A stretch of DNA of 64,000 nucleotides from Pleurodeles waltl (Eukaryota; Chordata; Amphibia; Caudata; Salamandridae). The notes under the pieces are model-generated. The model had not been told where the DNA came from. It was given only the letters and a program-made list of their open reading frames with translations, and did not search any database. The stretch spans positions 662,126,575-662,190,574 of the forward strand of contig NC_090451.1 of the NCBI RefSeq assembly GCF_031143425.1, given 5' to 3'. Shown in pieces: positions 47,871-58,358 of the stretch (position 1 is the first letter of the stretch; every line of letters begins with the position of its first letter). A program made the translations under genes and the position numbers.

Positions 47871-48952
47871 GTAATGGGTGGAACGCTTCCGAAGGTCCCA
47901 GCCAATGGCAATCACTTTGGCCGCATTTCATTCATCATCTTTTTACCCTCGATATTACTCCAGACAGGGACCAGCCATTTGAAAATCAGATGGCCCACCC
48001 CGAACTGCCAGGGTAGGTACCCTCTAGATGCCACAAACTATCTCCAACCCGCTTTTAGGCACCCTGTTCCAAAAAAGGAATGGGATGAGAATCATCGAGT
48101 TTGGCTTATAAAATTCTGTTGACCTAAAGTCTGGCAGCTTTGATCTAGCCCAGGTTCCTAACTTTTTGACTTCGGTGGACACACACTGTCGGAATACTGT
48201 AATCCGTGGACTGATTTGCACCTCGAAACAATGCTAAAAAATACAAAAAAACAGGTATGCACCAAACAAATGCTCAAATATAGAAAAATATTTCACATTT
48301 GTAATTTTGGTTCATTTGTCCATACTTTAGTAATTTAAATTTATTAATATTTTATATTATTTTATTTTGTAAATAGTAATTTTATGTACTGTTAAGATGG
48401 CAGTGCTTAGGCATCACATCTTTAATAGTCGGGTAGACATTTTCCAGTGTCAACACCACTGCTGAATGAGAGCACGCACCAACTTTTCTAAACCAATATC
48501 ACGGTGCAGAAATAAATGACAAGAACACTCTCAAGATGGCGCTGTTTTTTGGTCACAACAAGCTCTGTAGTCACTTTAGACATTTTTATTACGAAATGGG
48601 CATATTACAATGACTTATTTCACACACTCAGCACATTACATATCAAGTCCACTATTCAGAGTGCAGCCATGATCTGATGCTTTCTAAAACGTGCACAAAT
48701 TGACCTTAGGAATTATTGTACTAGGACTGTGTAAGAGGGATTGCTAGGCGCTACCATTAGTTTCAAAATGCCACTGAGTAAAATAACTTCCAGAAAGGTG
48801 GGGGGGTCGATTTCTTCGAGGGACCTTCTACTATGGATCACCTACTTTGACAGTAGCCGGTTTTGTTTGGCTGAAGAATTTCTTTTTACTTGAGGCAGAT
48901 GCGGCTTACTATTCCACACTGCACTCCAATGGGTTATGGTGAAGTCAGACTC
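47871..48952. other. No recognised feature
   Basis: AT-rich anonymous sequence. The last part may be the 5' UTR of the L1 that continues at 49812. Confidence 0.35.
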
Positions 48953-48955
48953 TAA

Positions 48956-49808
48956 GGGGCATATTTATACTCTTTTTGAGCCGAATGTGTGTCAAAAATT
49001 TTGACGCACGTTCAGCGCAAACCCTGTCCCATTATTAAACTTTGTCGCCCGAGCCCGCGGATGTCAAAATTCCTCCGTGTGCGTCATTTTTTGGATGCGG
49101 GAAACTGCCTTGCGTTAAAGACATGCAAGGTAGGAGTTCCTGCCCCAAAAATGACAAAGGCCTGTGCGCCTTATTTATACTCCAGCGTCATTTTGATGCA
49201 CAGGAGGGGGTGGGCCTTAAAAAACGGCGCACAGCCTGATGTGCGCCGTTTTTTAACGCCTGGGTCAGGGCAGGCGTTAAGGGACCTGTGGGCTCACTTT
49301 CATGGTCTCTGACCATGGAAGCAGTCCAGAGGTGCCCTTCCCTGCCTCCAGGGACACCCCCTGCCACCCTCGCCCACCCCTGGAGGACACCCATGGATGG
49401 GGGGACCCATCCCAGGTAAGTAGAGGTAAGTATTATTTTTTATTTTTTTAAAGTGGCGTAGGGGGGCCTAATTTGGGCCCCCCTACATGCCACTGTGCCC
49501 AATGACCATGCCCAGGAGACAAAAGTCCCCTGGGCATGGCCATTGGGCAAGGGGGCATGACTCCTGTCTTTGCTAAGACAGGAATCATTTCAATAGGGGT
49601 TGTGCGTCAAAAAATGCTGAAGTCTGGTTTGAGGCATGATTTTTGCCTCAAACCTGAATTGCACCATTTTGTGACGCACAACCACCATTTTACCCTACGA
49701 CGGCGTTGCCTGGTTTGAGTCATTTTCTTTTTTACTCTGACCAGTCCGCAGCACTGGCTAACGTCATTCCTTGACGCTGGTTTGCGTCAAAAAGTATAAA
49801 TATGGGCC
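48956..49808. mobile_element. Harbinger-like foldback MITE with chained hairpins
   Basis: 853 bp, flanked on both sides by TAA (48953-48955, 49809-49811), the classic PIF/Harbinger target duplication. The ends are GGGGCATATTTATAC and GTATAAATATGGGCC, matching over about 22 of 24 bases. Separate hairpins fill the interior: 48987-48997/48999-49009; 49217-49232/49241-49256 (16 bp perfect); 49253-49262/49271-49280 (10); 49301-49307/49311-49317; 49345-49353/49378-49386 (9); 49453-49468/49476-49493 (16 with a bulge); 49497-49516/49529-49548 (20, one mismatch); 49563-49570/49575-49582 (8); and 49597-49608/49672-49683 (12) enclosing 49626-49636/49644-49654 (11). There is no transposase, so it would need one supplied in trans. 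Confidence 0.8.
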
Positions 49809-49859
49809 TAAATCTGTAAAAGTTCCTACTGACCATCGTTTGAATTTGAATCTGCCTCA

Positions 49860-50640
49860 GACTGTGGACGAACCACGCGCCTTCCCACTTTTGATATCCT
49901 CCGATGTGGCAGCTGACTCATCTAGGGCAGGGTCAGCTGGGCATCTGAGGCTAATGGTGGGCTCTCAGCTACTACTGAGGCAACCTTGGCCACAATCATC
50001 CAACTTTTGCAGGTACAGCGAGCAGAGGCTCAGCAACGCTATGCCCAAGTAAGGAGCGACAATGCACAGCTTCAGCAGTCTGTCGCTGAAATGACTGATA
50101 AAGTTTCTACTCTTACAACACAGGTTATGGATCAACATCAGGGAGTGGCCGACTCAGAAGATGTCACGTCACCCTCTGCTCAGTCAATCCGAGCTCATGA
50201 GGCCCTTTCACAGTTACAAGCTAAGGTTGAAGATTTAGAGAACTGCTAGAGATGAACAACTTAAAAGCATTTGGAATCGCAGAGGTCAGGGAAGAGGATG
50301 ATCTTAGTCAATTCATAATTCAATAATCTGGTACCTTCCAGTACAGTGGGACAATGCCAAGTCAGATAAATTGCGTCCTTGTCCTTTGCTGATCTAAATT
50401 GGCAACTTTCTGCTCCAACAGGCAATCTTCTACAAAGCCCTGTCGGCCTCCTCTCTTACTGTGGACTCAGTAACTTTCCATGTCCACTCTGACTTTTGTA
50501 AGTCTGCAACGGAGGTGCTGGCAATTACGCCAACTGATTGATCCCTTGGTGCTCAGTTGTTTCTGCAAGAGCCTGCTTTCCTGAAGATTCTCAAGGATGG
50601 CCATGTCCAATTTTGTCATACAGAATCAAAGGCCCTAAAA
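49860..50640 (+). pseudogene. L1 ORF1 remnant (coiled coil, RRM, start of CTD)
   Basis: The RNA-binding chaperone gene of L1. 49986-50249 is open and encodes a heptad-rich coiled coil (QLLQVQRAEAQQRY, DKVSTLTTQVMDQ, ALSQLQAKVEDLEN) that would trimerise. After a stop and frame change, MNNLKAFGIAEVREEDDLSQF is the start of the RRM-like domain (the family has ENRSRRNNLR..G.(P)E..E). After further shifts, 50530-50640 reads FLKILKDGHVQFCHTESKA, matching the C-terminal domain. The DIRS element enters immediately after this and the last codons resume at 56276. At least four lesions; inactive. Confidence 0.6.
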
Positions 50641-50853
50641 GAACAAGTTACTTACCTTCGGTAACACCTTTTCTGGTGGATACACTAGCTACCTGTGGAT
50701 TCCTCACCAAAAGAATTTTCCCCAAGCGCCAGCTCTCAACGGAAATTTACTTCTAGCTCTGCACGCCAACGATGACGTCACAACTGCCCGACTCCCACGC
50801 AATGCCGTATGACGTCATCCAGGCAATAAGAGGTCCTCGTGCAGACGTCAGTT
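50641..50853. repeat. DIRS copy 1, left terminal inverted repeat
   Basis: Inverse of 56090-56275 with scattered mismatches. Shared landmarks are CTACCTGTGGATTCCTCAC, AATTTTCCCCA, CCAGCTCTC, GATGACGTCA and AGGCAATAAGAGGTCCTCG. The outermost 27 bases (GAACAAGTTACTTACCTTCG...) are absent from the right repeat but present inverted in the internal region, as expected in DIRS. Confidence 0.85.
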
Positions 50854-51033
50854 ATCACCATTTTTTACGTGCCTTTGAGGCAAACAGGAGAACATTGACA
50901 TTACAGATGTGATATGAACACATCAATTACACTTATATACCAACTTTTATTTCAATAATATGAAACATAACTAATAAAAATAAACAATACGAAATATGTG
51001 CATAAATATATATACATATATACACGTTTTCTC

Positions 51034-51034
<1 letters not shown>

Positions 51035-51070
<36 letters not shown>
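51035..51070. repeat. (TA)n microsatellite in DIRS copy 1
   Basis: An uninterrupted TA run of about 34 bases between the left terminal repeat and the internal complementary region, flanked by further TATACA-type repeats. Confidence 0.85.
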
Positions 51071-51074
<4 letters not shown>

Positions 51075-51171
51075 TAAACATTGCATCAGAATATACATAT
51101 GTACAATATACGGGCACTTACCCAAGGAATTCGTGGTAAGACCAGTCAGGCAACGGGGAGGCGGTGGGACC

Positions 51172-51281
51172 GTGAGGAATCTACAGGTAGCTAGTGTATC
51201 CACCAGAAAATGCGTTACCAAAGGTAAGTACCTTGTTCTTCTGATGGATACAACTACCTGTGGATTCCTCACCTAAAGAAT
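51172..51281. repeat. DIRS copy 1, internal complementary region
   Basis: 51172-51238 is the inverse of the left end (50641-50707) and 51239-51281 is the inverse of the right end (about 56233-56275). They are joined head to head at 51238/51239. This is the template thought to let DIRS rebuild its termini and close a circle. Confidence 0.85.
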
Positions 51282-51326
51282 AGAGTCCCAAAGCATTACC
51301 GCCCTCGGAGGTGGGTGCCTGAATGG

Positions 51327-52776
51327 TCAAACCAAGAAATCCTGCAGCACTGAGCGTGCAAAATGGCCATCCCTCCTAACTTCAGAGTCCAAACAATAAT
51401 GCTTGGCAAAAGTGTGGATGGATGCCCAAGTTGCCGCTTTGCAGATGTCAACCACAGGAACACCTGTAGCCAAGGCCGATGAAGCAGCCTTAGCCCTGGC
51501 CGAATGGGCTCGGAGCCCCACAGGAGGTTCTTTCTTTGCTAAAGAATAACATAACTTGATGCAAAGAATGACCCACCTGGACAGCGTTCTCTTGTGGACA
51601 GCTTTGCCTCTCCTCTTCCCCACGTAACCAACAAAGAGCTGATCGCCTTGTCTGAACTCCCTCGTCCTGTCGACGAAGAAGCTCAACGCTCTTCGTGGAT
51701 CCAGTCGGTGAAGCCTCTCTTCCTCGGATGGATGAGGTGGAGGATAGAAGGAAGAGAGAGTAATGGACTGTCCCAAATGAAAGAGTGTAACAACCTTCGG
51801 AAGGAAAGCCGCCTTGGTCCTTAACACCACTTTGTCCCTGTACAAGGAAGTATACGGGGGTTCTACGCTAAGAGCCTGGAGCTCACTCACTCTTCTAGCT
51901 GATGTTATAGCCACAAGAAAAACAGTCTTCAAAACCAAAAGTCTCAATGGACAAGAGCGCATTGGCTCAAATGGCGATCCCATAAGAAAGGCCAATACCA
52001 AGTTAAGATCCCACTGTGGCATAACAAACAGAGTGGGCAGAAACTTATTAGTGAGACCCTTAATGAACCTCAATACAATAGGCGACTTAAACAAGGAGGG
52101 TTGATCTGGAAGGCACAGAAAAGCCGACAGCTGATAAATAACCCTTAACAGTGGCAACTGCACAACCCTTCTGTGCCAAGGATAAAGCAAATAACAAGAC
52201 GTCAGACAAACGGGCCCTCAAGGGATCAATTTGGTTCTCTCCACACCAACTCACAAATCTGGCCCACCTGCTTGCATAGATTGATTTGGTGGAGTGTCGC
52301 CTGGCTGATAAAATAACTTCCACCACCTCCGGAGCGAGAGAAAAGAAACTCAGATTGCCCCGTTCAATCTCCAGGCATGAAGGTGCAGGCTCTGGAGGTG
52401 GGGGTGTAGAACCTGCCCCTGCGACTGCGAGAGGAGGTCTGCCCTGTAAGGGAGATGGAGTGGAGGGCACAGAGAGAGTTGGAGAAGGTCTGAATACCAC
52501 ACCCTTCTTGGCCAATCTGGGGCTATTAAGATGACTTGTGCCCGGTCTTGGCGGATCTTCCTCAGAACCCGAGGAATCAAGGGTATGGGAGGAAACGCAT
52601 AAAGCAACTGACCCTTCCAGGACATCTGAAACGCGTCCCCTAAAGCTCCTTGCATCGGATACTGGAGGCAGCAAAATGACGGGCAGTGCGCGTTCTCCAG
52701 AGTGGCAAACAGATCTATCTGAGGATATCCCCACCTCTGGAAGAGGTAAAGGGCCAGATCTGGATGAAGATGGCAC
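51327..52776 (-). pseudogene. DIRS copy 1 tyrosine recombinase (ORF3)
   Basis: The recombinase that would insert the circular DNA copy. The N-terminal core-binding part lies in one frame (about 52330-52130; ARRHSTKSIYASRWARFVSW, DVLLFALSLAQKG). A single-base shift near 52128 leads into the catalytic part (about 52125-51327). Landmarks: LVAITSARRVSELQAL with the first catalytic Arg, LRAHSARAKAASSAL with the His-x-x-Arg pair, and ATWASIHTFAKHYCLD with the expected Trp/His and the nucleophile-region Tyr. The catalytic residues look intact; the frameshift alone disrupts it. It ends RSVLQDFLV-stop just inside the internal complementary region. Confidence 0.85.
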
Positions 52777-54423
52777 TCGTGGTCAGTTGAGATGCGCCGA
52801 CTGAGACTGTCTGCACGCACATTCAGAACTCCGGCCAAATGATTTGCTACCAAGCAAATCCGATGGTCCTGAACCCAGGACCAGAGCCGAAGAGCTTCTC
52901 TGCAGAGAAGGTACAACCCCACTCCTCCCTGTTTGTTTATATACCACATCGCGGTAGTGTTGTACGTCAGGACTTGGAACGACTGACCGCGAAGGGAAGG
53001 GAGGAAGGCCTTGAGAGCCAGACGTATCGCCCGCAATTCCAACAGATTGATGTGAAACCTCTGTTCCACTGGAGACCAATGACCTTTGACCTCCAGGTCC
53101 CCCAGATGAGCTCCCCACTCTAGAGTGGAGGCATCCGTTATAACTGTGGCCACTGGAGGTAGCAGCGAGAACGGCTTTCCTTGAGAAGGGTTGCCGACCG
53201 CAGCCCACCATTGAAGATCCGCTGCAGCGTCTCTGGAGATCCTTATCGAGTCCTCGAGATCTCCTTTGTGTTGAAACCACTGCCTGCGGACGCACCACTG
53301 AAGAGCCCTCATGTGCCAGCGTGCATGAGTGACCAGCAGAATGCAAGAAGCGAACAGACCGAGCAGACGAAGGACCTTGAGGACTGGAACGACCGCTCCA
53401 TTCTGAAACATTGGAATCAACGCCTTAATGTCCTGAATCCGCTGCGGCGGAGGAAAGGCCCGATTCAATGTTGTGTCCAGTACTGCCCCTATGAACAGTA
53501 GGCGTTGAGGGCTCTAGGTGAGACTTGGGCACGTTCACCAAAAAGCCCAGATCGAACAACTGAGTTGTCGACTGCAAGTGATACCGCAAGAGCTCCAGAG
53601 ACTTGGCTTTGATCAACCAATCGTCCAGATAAGGAAATACTGCTATCCCCTTTCTTCTGAGCTCTGCTGCAACCACCGCCATCACCTTTGTGAAGACTTG
53701 AGGCACCGAAGTAAGACCAAATGGAAGGACTGCAAACTGGTAGTGTTCCGACCCCACCACAAACCGGAGATACTTCCTGTGCGACTTGAGGATCGGAATA
53801 TGGAAGTAAGCATCCTGCAAGTCGACAGACACCATCCAATCTCATTCGTTCAACGCCAAAAGAACCTGTGATAGGGTCAGCATCTTGAACTTTTCCTGCT
53901 TGAGGAACCAGTTCAAAATCCTCAGGTCCAGGATTGGCCTCAACCGAACATCCTTTTTGGGGATCAGGAAGTATCTTGAATAGCAGCCCTGACCCCTTTC
54001 CTGCTCTGGAACCAACTCCACTGCGCCTTTTGACAAAAGGGATAGCACCTCCTGTTGCAGTAACAGAAGATGGTCTTCCGAACAGAAGGATGGGCGGGGA
54101 GGGATGGGAGGAGGAAAATCCCGAAAGGGAAGAGTATAACCTTTTCCCACAATATCGGTGACCCAGGAGTCCGATGTTATTGACTCCCACATGCGAAGAA
54201 AGTGAGACAGTCTCCCCCCTACAGGAGATGTGTGAACAGGGAGTGATGGAGAACTAAGGTTGCTTTCCCTGCTGCACCCCTCCGGAGGAAGAGGCAGAGT
54301 GCTGCTGGGCGGCCCGTCTAGTGCGTACTCTACCCCTGCCCCTGAAGGATCTATAAGGGAGAGCTCCTGAAGATTGCTGTCCTGCCGCATGGAGCCTGAC
54401 ACGAAAGGAAGAGCCACTACCAA
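52350..54423 (-). pseudogene. DIRS copy 1 reverse transcriptase, RNase H and methyltransferase-like domains (ORF2)
   Basis: The polyprotein that copies the RNA. Reverse transcriptase: KGAVELVPEQERG, YFLIPKKDVRLRPILDLR, a TGA stop at about 53839-53841, then VSVDLQDAYFHIPI, LPFGLTSVPQVFTK and FPYLDDWL with the YLDD active site. A one-base shift at about 53512 is needed to continue to PQRLLFIGAVLDTTL. RNase H: VITDASTLEWGAHL and NLLELRAI supply Asp and Glu, but the third Asp is replaced in LTYNTTAMWYINKQGG (TDN expected), and VRADSLSRR follows. The last part, IDLFATLENAHC and AFPPIPLIPRVLRKI, is the region described as methyltransferase-like in DIRS. The upstream start is uncertain because the frame overlaps gag. 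Confidence 0.85.
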
Positions 54424-56012
54424 ATTCCCTAAACCTCCTGAATGATCTTAAAGAAGAGGAGGTGGCTGCCTGCAGTCCCAAAGATCTTGCCGTGGCCCTA
54501 CTCTCCTTAAACCACTCCAAGGCAGAGTCGGCTTTCACTCCAAAAAGTTTGTCTCCATCAAATGGCAGGTCAAGCAGTGTTGTCTGTACATCAGGAGAGA
54601 ACCCTGACGATCGCAGCCAGGCATGCCGCCTCATCGCTATGGACGTGGCCCATAGCCCTGGCCACCGAGTCCAAGGTGTCCAGCCCAGATTGAATCACCT
54701 GGGTCGCCGCCGCCTGAGCGTCCGACAAAAGGTTCTGCACCTCTTGAAACAATCCAGGGTGCCCCTTGGGCTCGTCCATAAGGGCATAAATATATTGTCC
54801 TAAAATGCAAGTAGCATTTGTGGATTTCAAAGCCATGCTACATGAAGAGAAGGCCTTCTTAGCTGACTGGTCCATTCTCTTAGACTCCCTGTCTGCGGGA
54901 ACTCCTGGAAACGATCCCGGAGCAGAGCGAGAGGAACACGATGTCTGCACAACTGAACTCTCTGGAGTCGCGTGCTTGGACACAAACGCTGGATCACCTG
55001 GGGCCACTCGATATCTTCTCGCCACCGACCTGTTCACGGCAGGCGAAGTCACAGGCTTCTTCCACACCTCCCTAATAGGGTCCATATGTGCCTCAGTGAA
55101 TGGAAGAAGCGGCTCCGCCACAGCTGATGCTGGATGTAACACCTCAGTAAGGATGTTGGTCTTGACATCCGCAGCTGGAAGAGGAAGGTCCCTCGGCGCC
55201 ACAGGAATCTTTAATGTCAAATGGATCCGCAGCGAACCCATTGTCGCCGGGGCGGTGGACGTCGTCCGCGTCGCCGGTCTTCCAGGCGACGCCATAGGCA
55301 CCGGCGCCGAACCAGTACTTCCTGAAGGAAGAAAGGGCATGAAGGTCATCGGTCTGTAAGAAGCCGGAACACCCATGTCGAAGGCCAACAGACCTGACGG
55401 CCCCGCATGCACACCTCCCGGCGCCATGGTAGCGAAGATATTAAACATTGCATTAAGGAATGCTGCTGGATCCGTGCCCGGCGCCGGGAACGCCGGATAA
55501 CTTTGAGGAGCCAGTGCTTGAGGCGAAGCCGGCGTCGGCTCAGGCATCTCCATCTGCTCCGGAGAAGCCCTCAGCTCCTGACACGGATCAACCTCATAAA
55601 CCGACAGTAGAGACGTTGGTGAAGCTGGAGTCGTCGGAGGCGTAACAGTTGGGCTGACCTCCCAAGTCGGTCGACGTCGAGCCGATGGTGACCTCGAACG
55701 GGAGCGGTCCTTGCTCGACCAGCGCCGTGATCCATGCTAGCGCCGAGAGTCCCGATGACGCTAATGAGACCTCGAGGATTTAGAAGAAGATCCCCTGTGA
55801 TGATGTTTCTCCTTCTTCTTGGACCGTGCCAGGAACAACTTGGCCTCCCGTTCCTTCAAGGCCTTTGGATTCATGCCTTAACATGAACCACTCGCCTCAT
55901 CTTCGTGGTCAGAACTAAGACACCACAAGCAATTGTCGTGTGGGTCCGTGACCAACATCTGACCTCCGCACTCCTTACAGGGTTTAAAACCCGACTTCCT
56001 TGGCTGCGACAT
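54254..56012 (-). pseudogene. DIRS copy 1 gag-like ORF1
   Basis: The probable structural gene. ATG at 56012 begins MSQPRKSGFKPCKECGGQM, followed by DPHDNCLWCL, a Cys-x2-Cys...Cys-x2-Cys zinc-binding-like module. Stops then occur near 55877, 55744 and 55738, around a Ser/Arg-rich stretch (DRSRSRSPSARRR). The frame is open from about 55720 to 54591, with Pro/Ala-rich sequence and then KKAFSSCSMALKSTNATCIL and YIYALMDEPKGHPGLFQEV. A one-base shift near 54635 leads into RRHAWLRSSGFSPDVQ and LLDLPFDGDKLFG, the most conserved part of DIRS gag, and an Arg/Gly-rich tail. It is broken by at least three stops and one shift. Confidence 0.75.
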
Positions 56013-56089
56013 TGTTACACCGAAGTGAAACTGTAGCTCCCTGGTAGCTTCGAAGAAAAAAACGTTACTCGAAGGCACGGAAAAAAGGG

Positions 56090-56275
56090 AACTGACGTCT
56101 GCACGTCGACGAGGACCTCTTATTGCCTGGATGACGTCATACAGCATCGCGTGGGAGTAGGGCAATTGTGACGTAATCGTTGACGTGCAGAGCTAGAAGA
56201 AAATTTCAGTCGAGAGCTGGCGTGTGGGGAAAATTCTTTAGGTGAGGAATCCACAGGTAGTTGTATCCATCAGAA
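56090..56275. repeat. DIRS copy 1, right terminal inverted repeat
   Basis: Inverse of the left repeat. It contains AACTGACGTCTGCACG, GACGTCA and GTGAGGAATCCACAGGTAG and ends CATCAGAA at 56275, where L1 sequence resumes. Transcription of the minus-strand genes should start within or near here, although no TATA box was identified. Confidence 0.85.
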
Positions 56276-56771
56276 ATGCTCAAGCTCTGGCGGGATAAGG
56301 GGGACAAGTATTTATTGTACAATAATGTTTTTTTATCTCTCATATTGGCTTGCTTATGGTTATTCTCTGCATTTAGTCAGTCCAGGCCATAGTGGCTATG
56401 CTATACTTCTTAATCTTTAACTGTCTTTTGCTCAGGCTCATGGTGGGGGCACGGGTGTTGGGGAGTCATTATATGTTAGGTGGGCGGGGGCTGCACTTGG
56501 GTGTCTGTAGGTACTGACAGCTGAAGGGAGGAATGATTTCTTCCCAGTGCGAGGGTGGGTGGGTGTGCTACTTACTTCAGTGGTTTCTAATATCTCTCCT
56601 TTTTGGGTTTTTGGAGCAGCTGGGTAGTGGGGTGGTAGATGTTGTGAATGGGGGGCATTGGTGAAGATTGTTGTGGCAATCATGAGTAAGATTTTATACA
56701 GCACATGTGCATCAGCTCAGAGTCTTTTGTTCTGTGGGTTTAATCTGCTGATAAGTCACATTTAAGAATTA

Positions 56772-57556
56772 TGTGCTGGAGCGTTGCAGGCCTCAATCAC
56801 CCTCTAAGCTATGGCTGGTAAAAGAGGAGATTTTCTCATATAAACCTCATATGGTATGTCTTACTGAGACTCATCTGGCACACGAGGATCAGTCATTGCT
56901 TCTGCAGCTTAGGCTTGATATTGTTTCTGCACTAGTCAACCAGTATCCATACAGAGGGTGGCTATTCTTTGCTTTAAGGGGTTGGACTACACAGTGCAGA
57001 GAATGGCATCGGATTCTAAGGGTAGGTGGGCTGTTGCCCAGCTGGATATTCTGGTGAGGCATTTTATAGTTGCTGCAATCTATGGCCATAAACTTGATGA
57101 CCCAACTCTGTTTGATTGGCTGAATTTAGAGTTGTCAGCTTGGTCAGGGGAGCTTGTTCTCCTGGGGGACTTTAAATGTATCATGAGTTATGCTATTGAT
57201 ACTACTTACTCGGCGGCCAAGCCCCGAATGATTCAGACTAGGGCTGCCATCCAAGATCTGGCACATGTTCATGGGTTAATTGATCTTTGGTGTACTCTCC
57301 AACCGAGGGCTCAAGGTATACGTTCTTCTCTGCACAACACACATGTTACTCCGGGATCTATCTTGCTTTTTCTAGTCTGCAGCTGCTGGAACATGCCACC
57401 GTGGAGGTGTGCCCTAAGATCACGTTCGATTACAACCCGGTCCTTTTTAATATAGATCTCCCACATGTCAGAAAGGTAAGGCAGGCATTTTCATTCTCCA
57501 GATCTTTATTTACTAATTATGCTTACATCTCTCAGGTGCAGGATTCTTTAAATTAA
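56772..57556 (+). pseudogene. L1 ORF2 endonuclease domain remnant
   Basis: The nicking endonuclease of L1. Blocks in order: MCWSVAGLNHPL, then after a shift VKEEIFSYKPHMVCLTETHL (the family LQETHL block with the catalytic Glu), GRWAVAQLDILVRHFIVAAI, GELVLLGDFKCIMS (the usual GDFN with Asn to Lys), and a distant SRIDLAF-type block around 57355-57380 followed by ITFDYNPVLFN (the SDH-S block, with Ser-Asp-His lost). Two or more frameshifts. The normal context is ORF1 upstream and reverse transcriptase downstream. Confidence 0.6.
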
Positions 57557-57879
57557 TTTATTTTCAGCAATATTAACTCTGCCGCCCCACATATCATCAG
57601 GGACGCAATGCAGACATTTGTTTGTGACATCATTCTTTAGTTTATCCGGCAGTGCGATCCGCTGAAAAAGGGGGCAGCCAGCCTGACTGTGTGCTCAGCT
57701 CCCTGAGGCTGAATGTCAACATTCTCTGGCATTCAGGGATCAAACTGTTAATGAGGTACATTTGTACTCTTCCATTTTGGAGCTTCGGTGCTGGTTGGAA
57801 CGACAGCTGTAGGAAAAGACGGCATTTCCATACTTAAAATATAGGGAAGTCCAATTTGAGTGTGGGGAAAGTGTTGGGT

Positions 57880-58358
57880 GGGTCTTGGCTCAACAGATCA
57901 CGGAAAAGAGGAATAAGAATTTGATTAAAAGAACTAACGGCAATGATGGTATGTTTCACTATGATACCTTTACCATTGTTGAACAGTTTACAGATTTCTA
58001 TAAGGAACTCTATGGCACCCCACAGTCTGCTGAGCAATCTCTGAATGGATATATTCAAGGGGGAGGCCTGCTGTCTCTGGATGTAACACAATGTAGAGAA
58101 CTGCAGGAGGGTATAAAGGCCAACAGGGCTTTATCAACTGGGAAGGCTGCTGGGGAGGATGCAATACTGCTGGAATTTTACAAAGTTTTTTACGTTCTTA
58201 CTTCTTCTATTTCTGGGCTTGGTCGTTAGTATTGAGAGGGGATCTAAGGTGCCAGATTCATGGAATCTTACTAATATAGTTATGTTTCTTAAGAAAGAGA
58301 AACCACATGAGGATAGGGGATCTTATCAGCTGATCTCACTCATCAACTCAGACACCTA
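57880..58358 (+). pseudogene. L1 ORF2 reverse transcriptase, N-terminal part
   Basis: 57885-58229 is open and reads IVEQFTDFYKELYGTP, then LQEGIKANRALSTGKAAGED and LEFYKVF, the L1 finger/palm start (usually SGKAPGPDG...EFYK). After a shift, KVPDSWNLTNIVMFLKKEK and GSYQLISLINSDT match the (S)YRPISLLN(S)D block. The frame is cut here by the foldback element at 58359 and resumes at 59286. Confidence 0.65.

Larger units (their letters stand above)
50641..56275 (-). mobile_element. DIRS-type tyrosine-recombinase retrotransposon, complete but inactive
   Basis: A 5.6-kb element on the minus strand inside L1 ORF1. It has all hallmarks of DIRS: split inverted terminal repeats (50641-50853 and 56090-56275), an internal complementary region (51172-51281) holding joined inverse copies of both outer ends, and gag, RT-RNase H-methyltransferase-like and tyrosine recombinase genes, all in the same direction. 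There are no LTRs, no integrase and no target duplication. DIRS elements are thought to replicate through a circular intermediate joined at the internal region and to insert by recombinase at a short matching site; the AA shared by both ends and the target fits that. Stops and frameshifts interrupt all three genes, so the copy cannot act alone. Confidence 0.9.

Noticed and set aside
51594..55645. Plus-strand ORFs of 75-184 residues across DIRS copy 1
   Set aside because: They are antisense shadows of the minus-strand gag, RT and recombinase genes.
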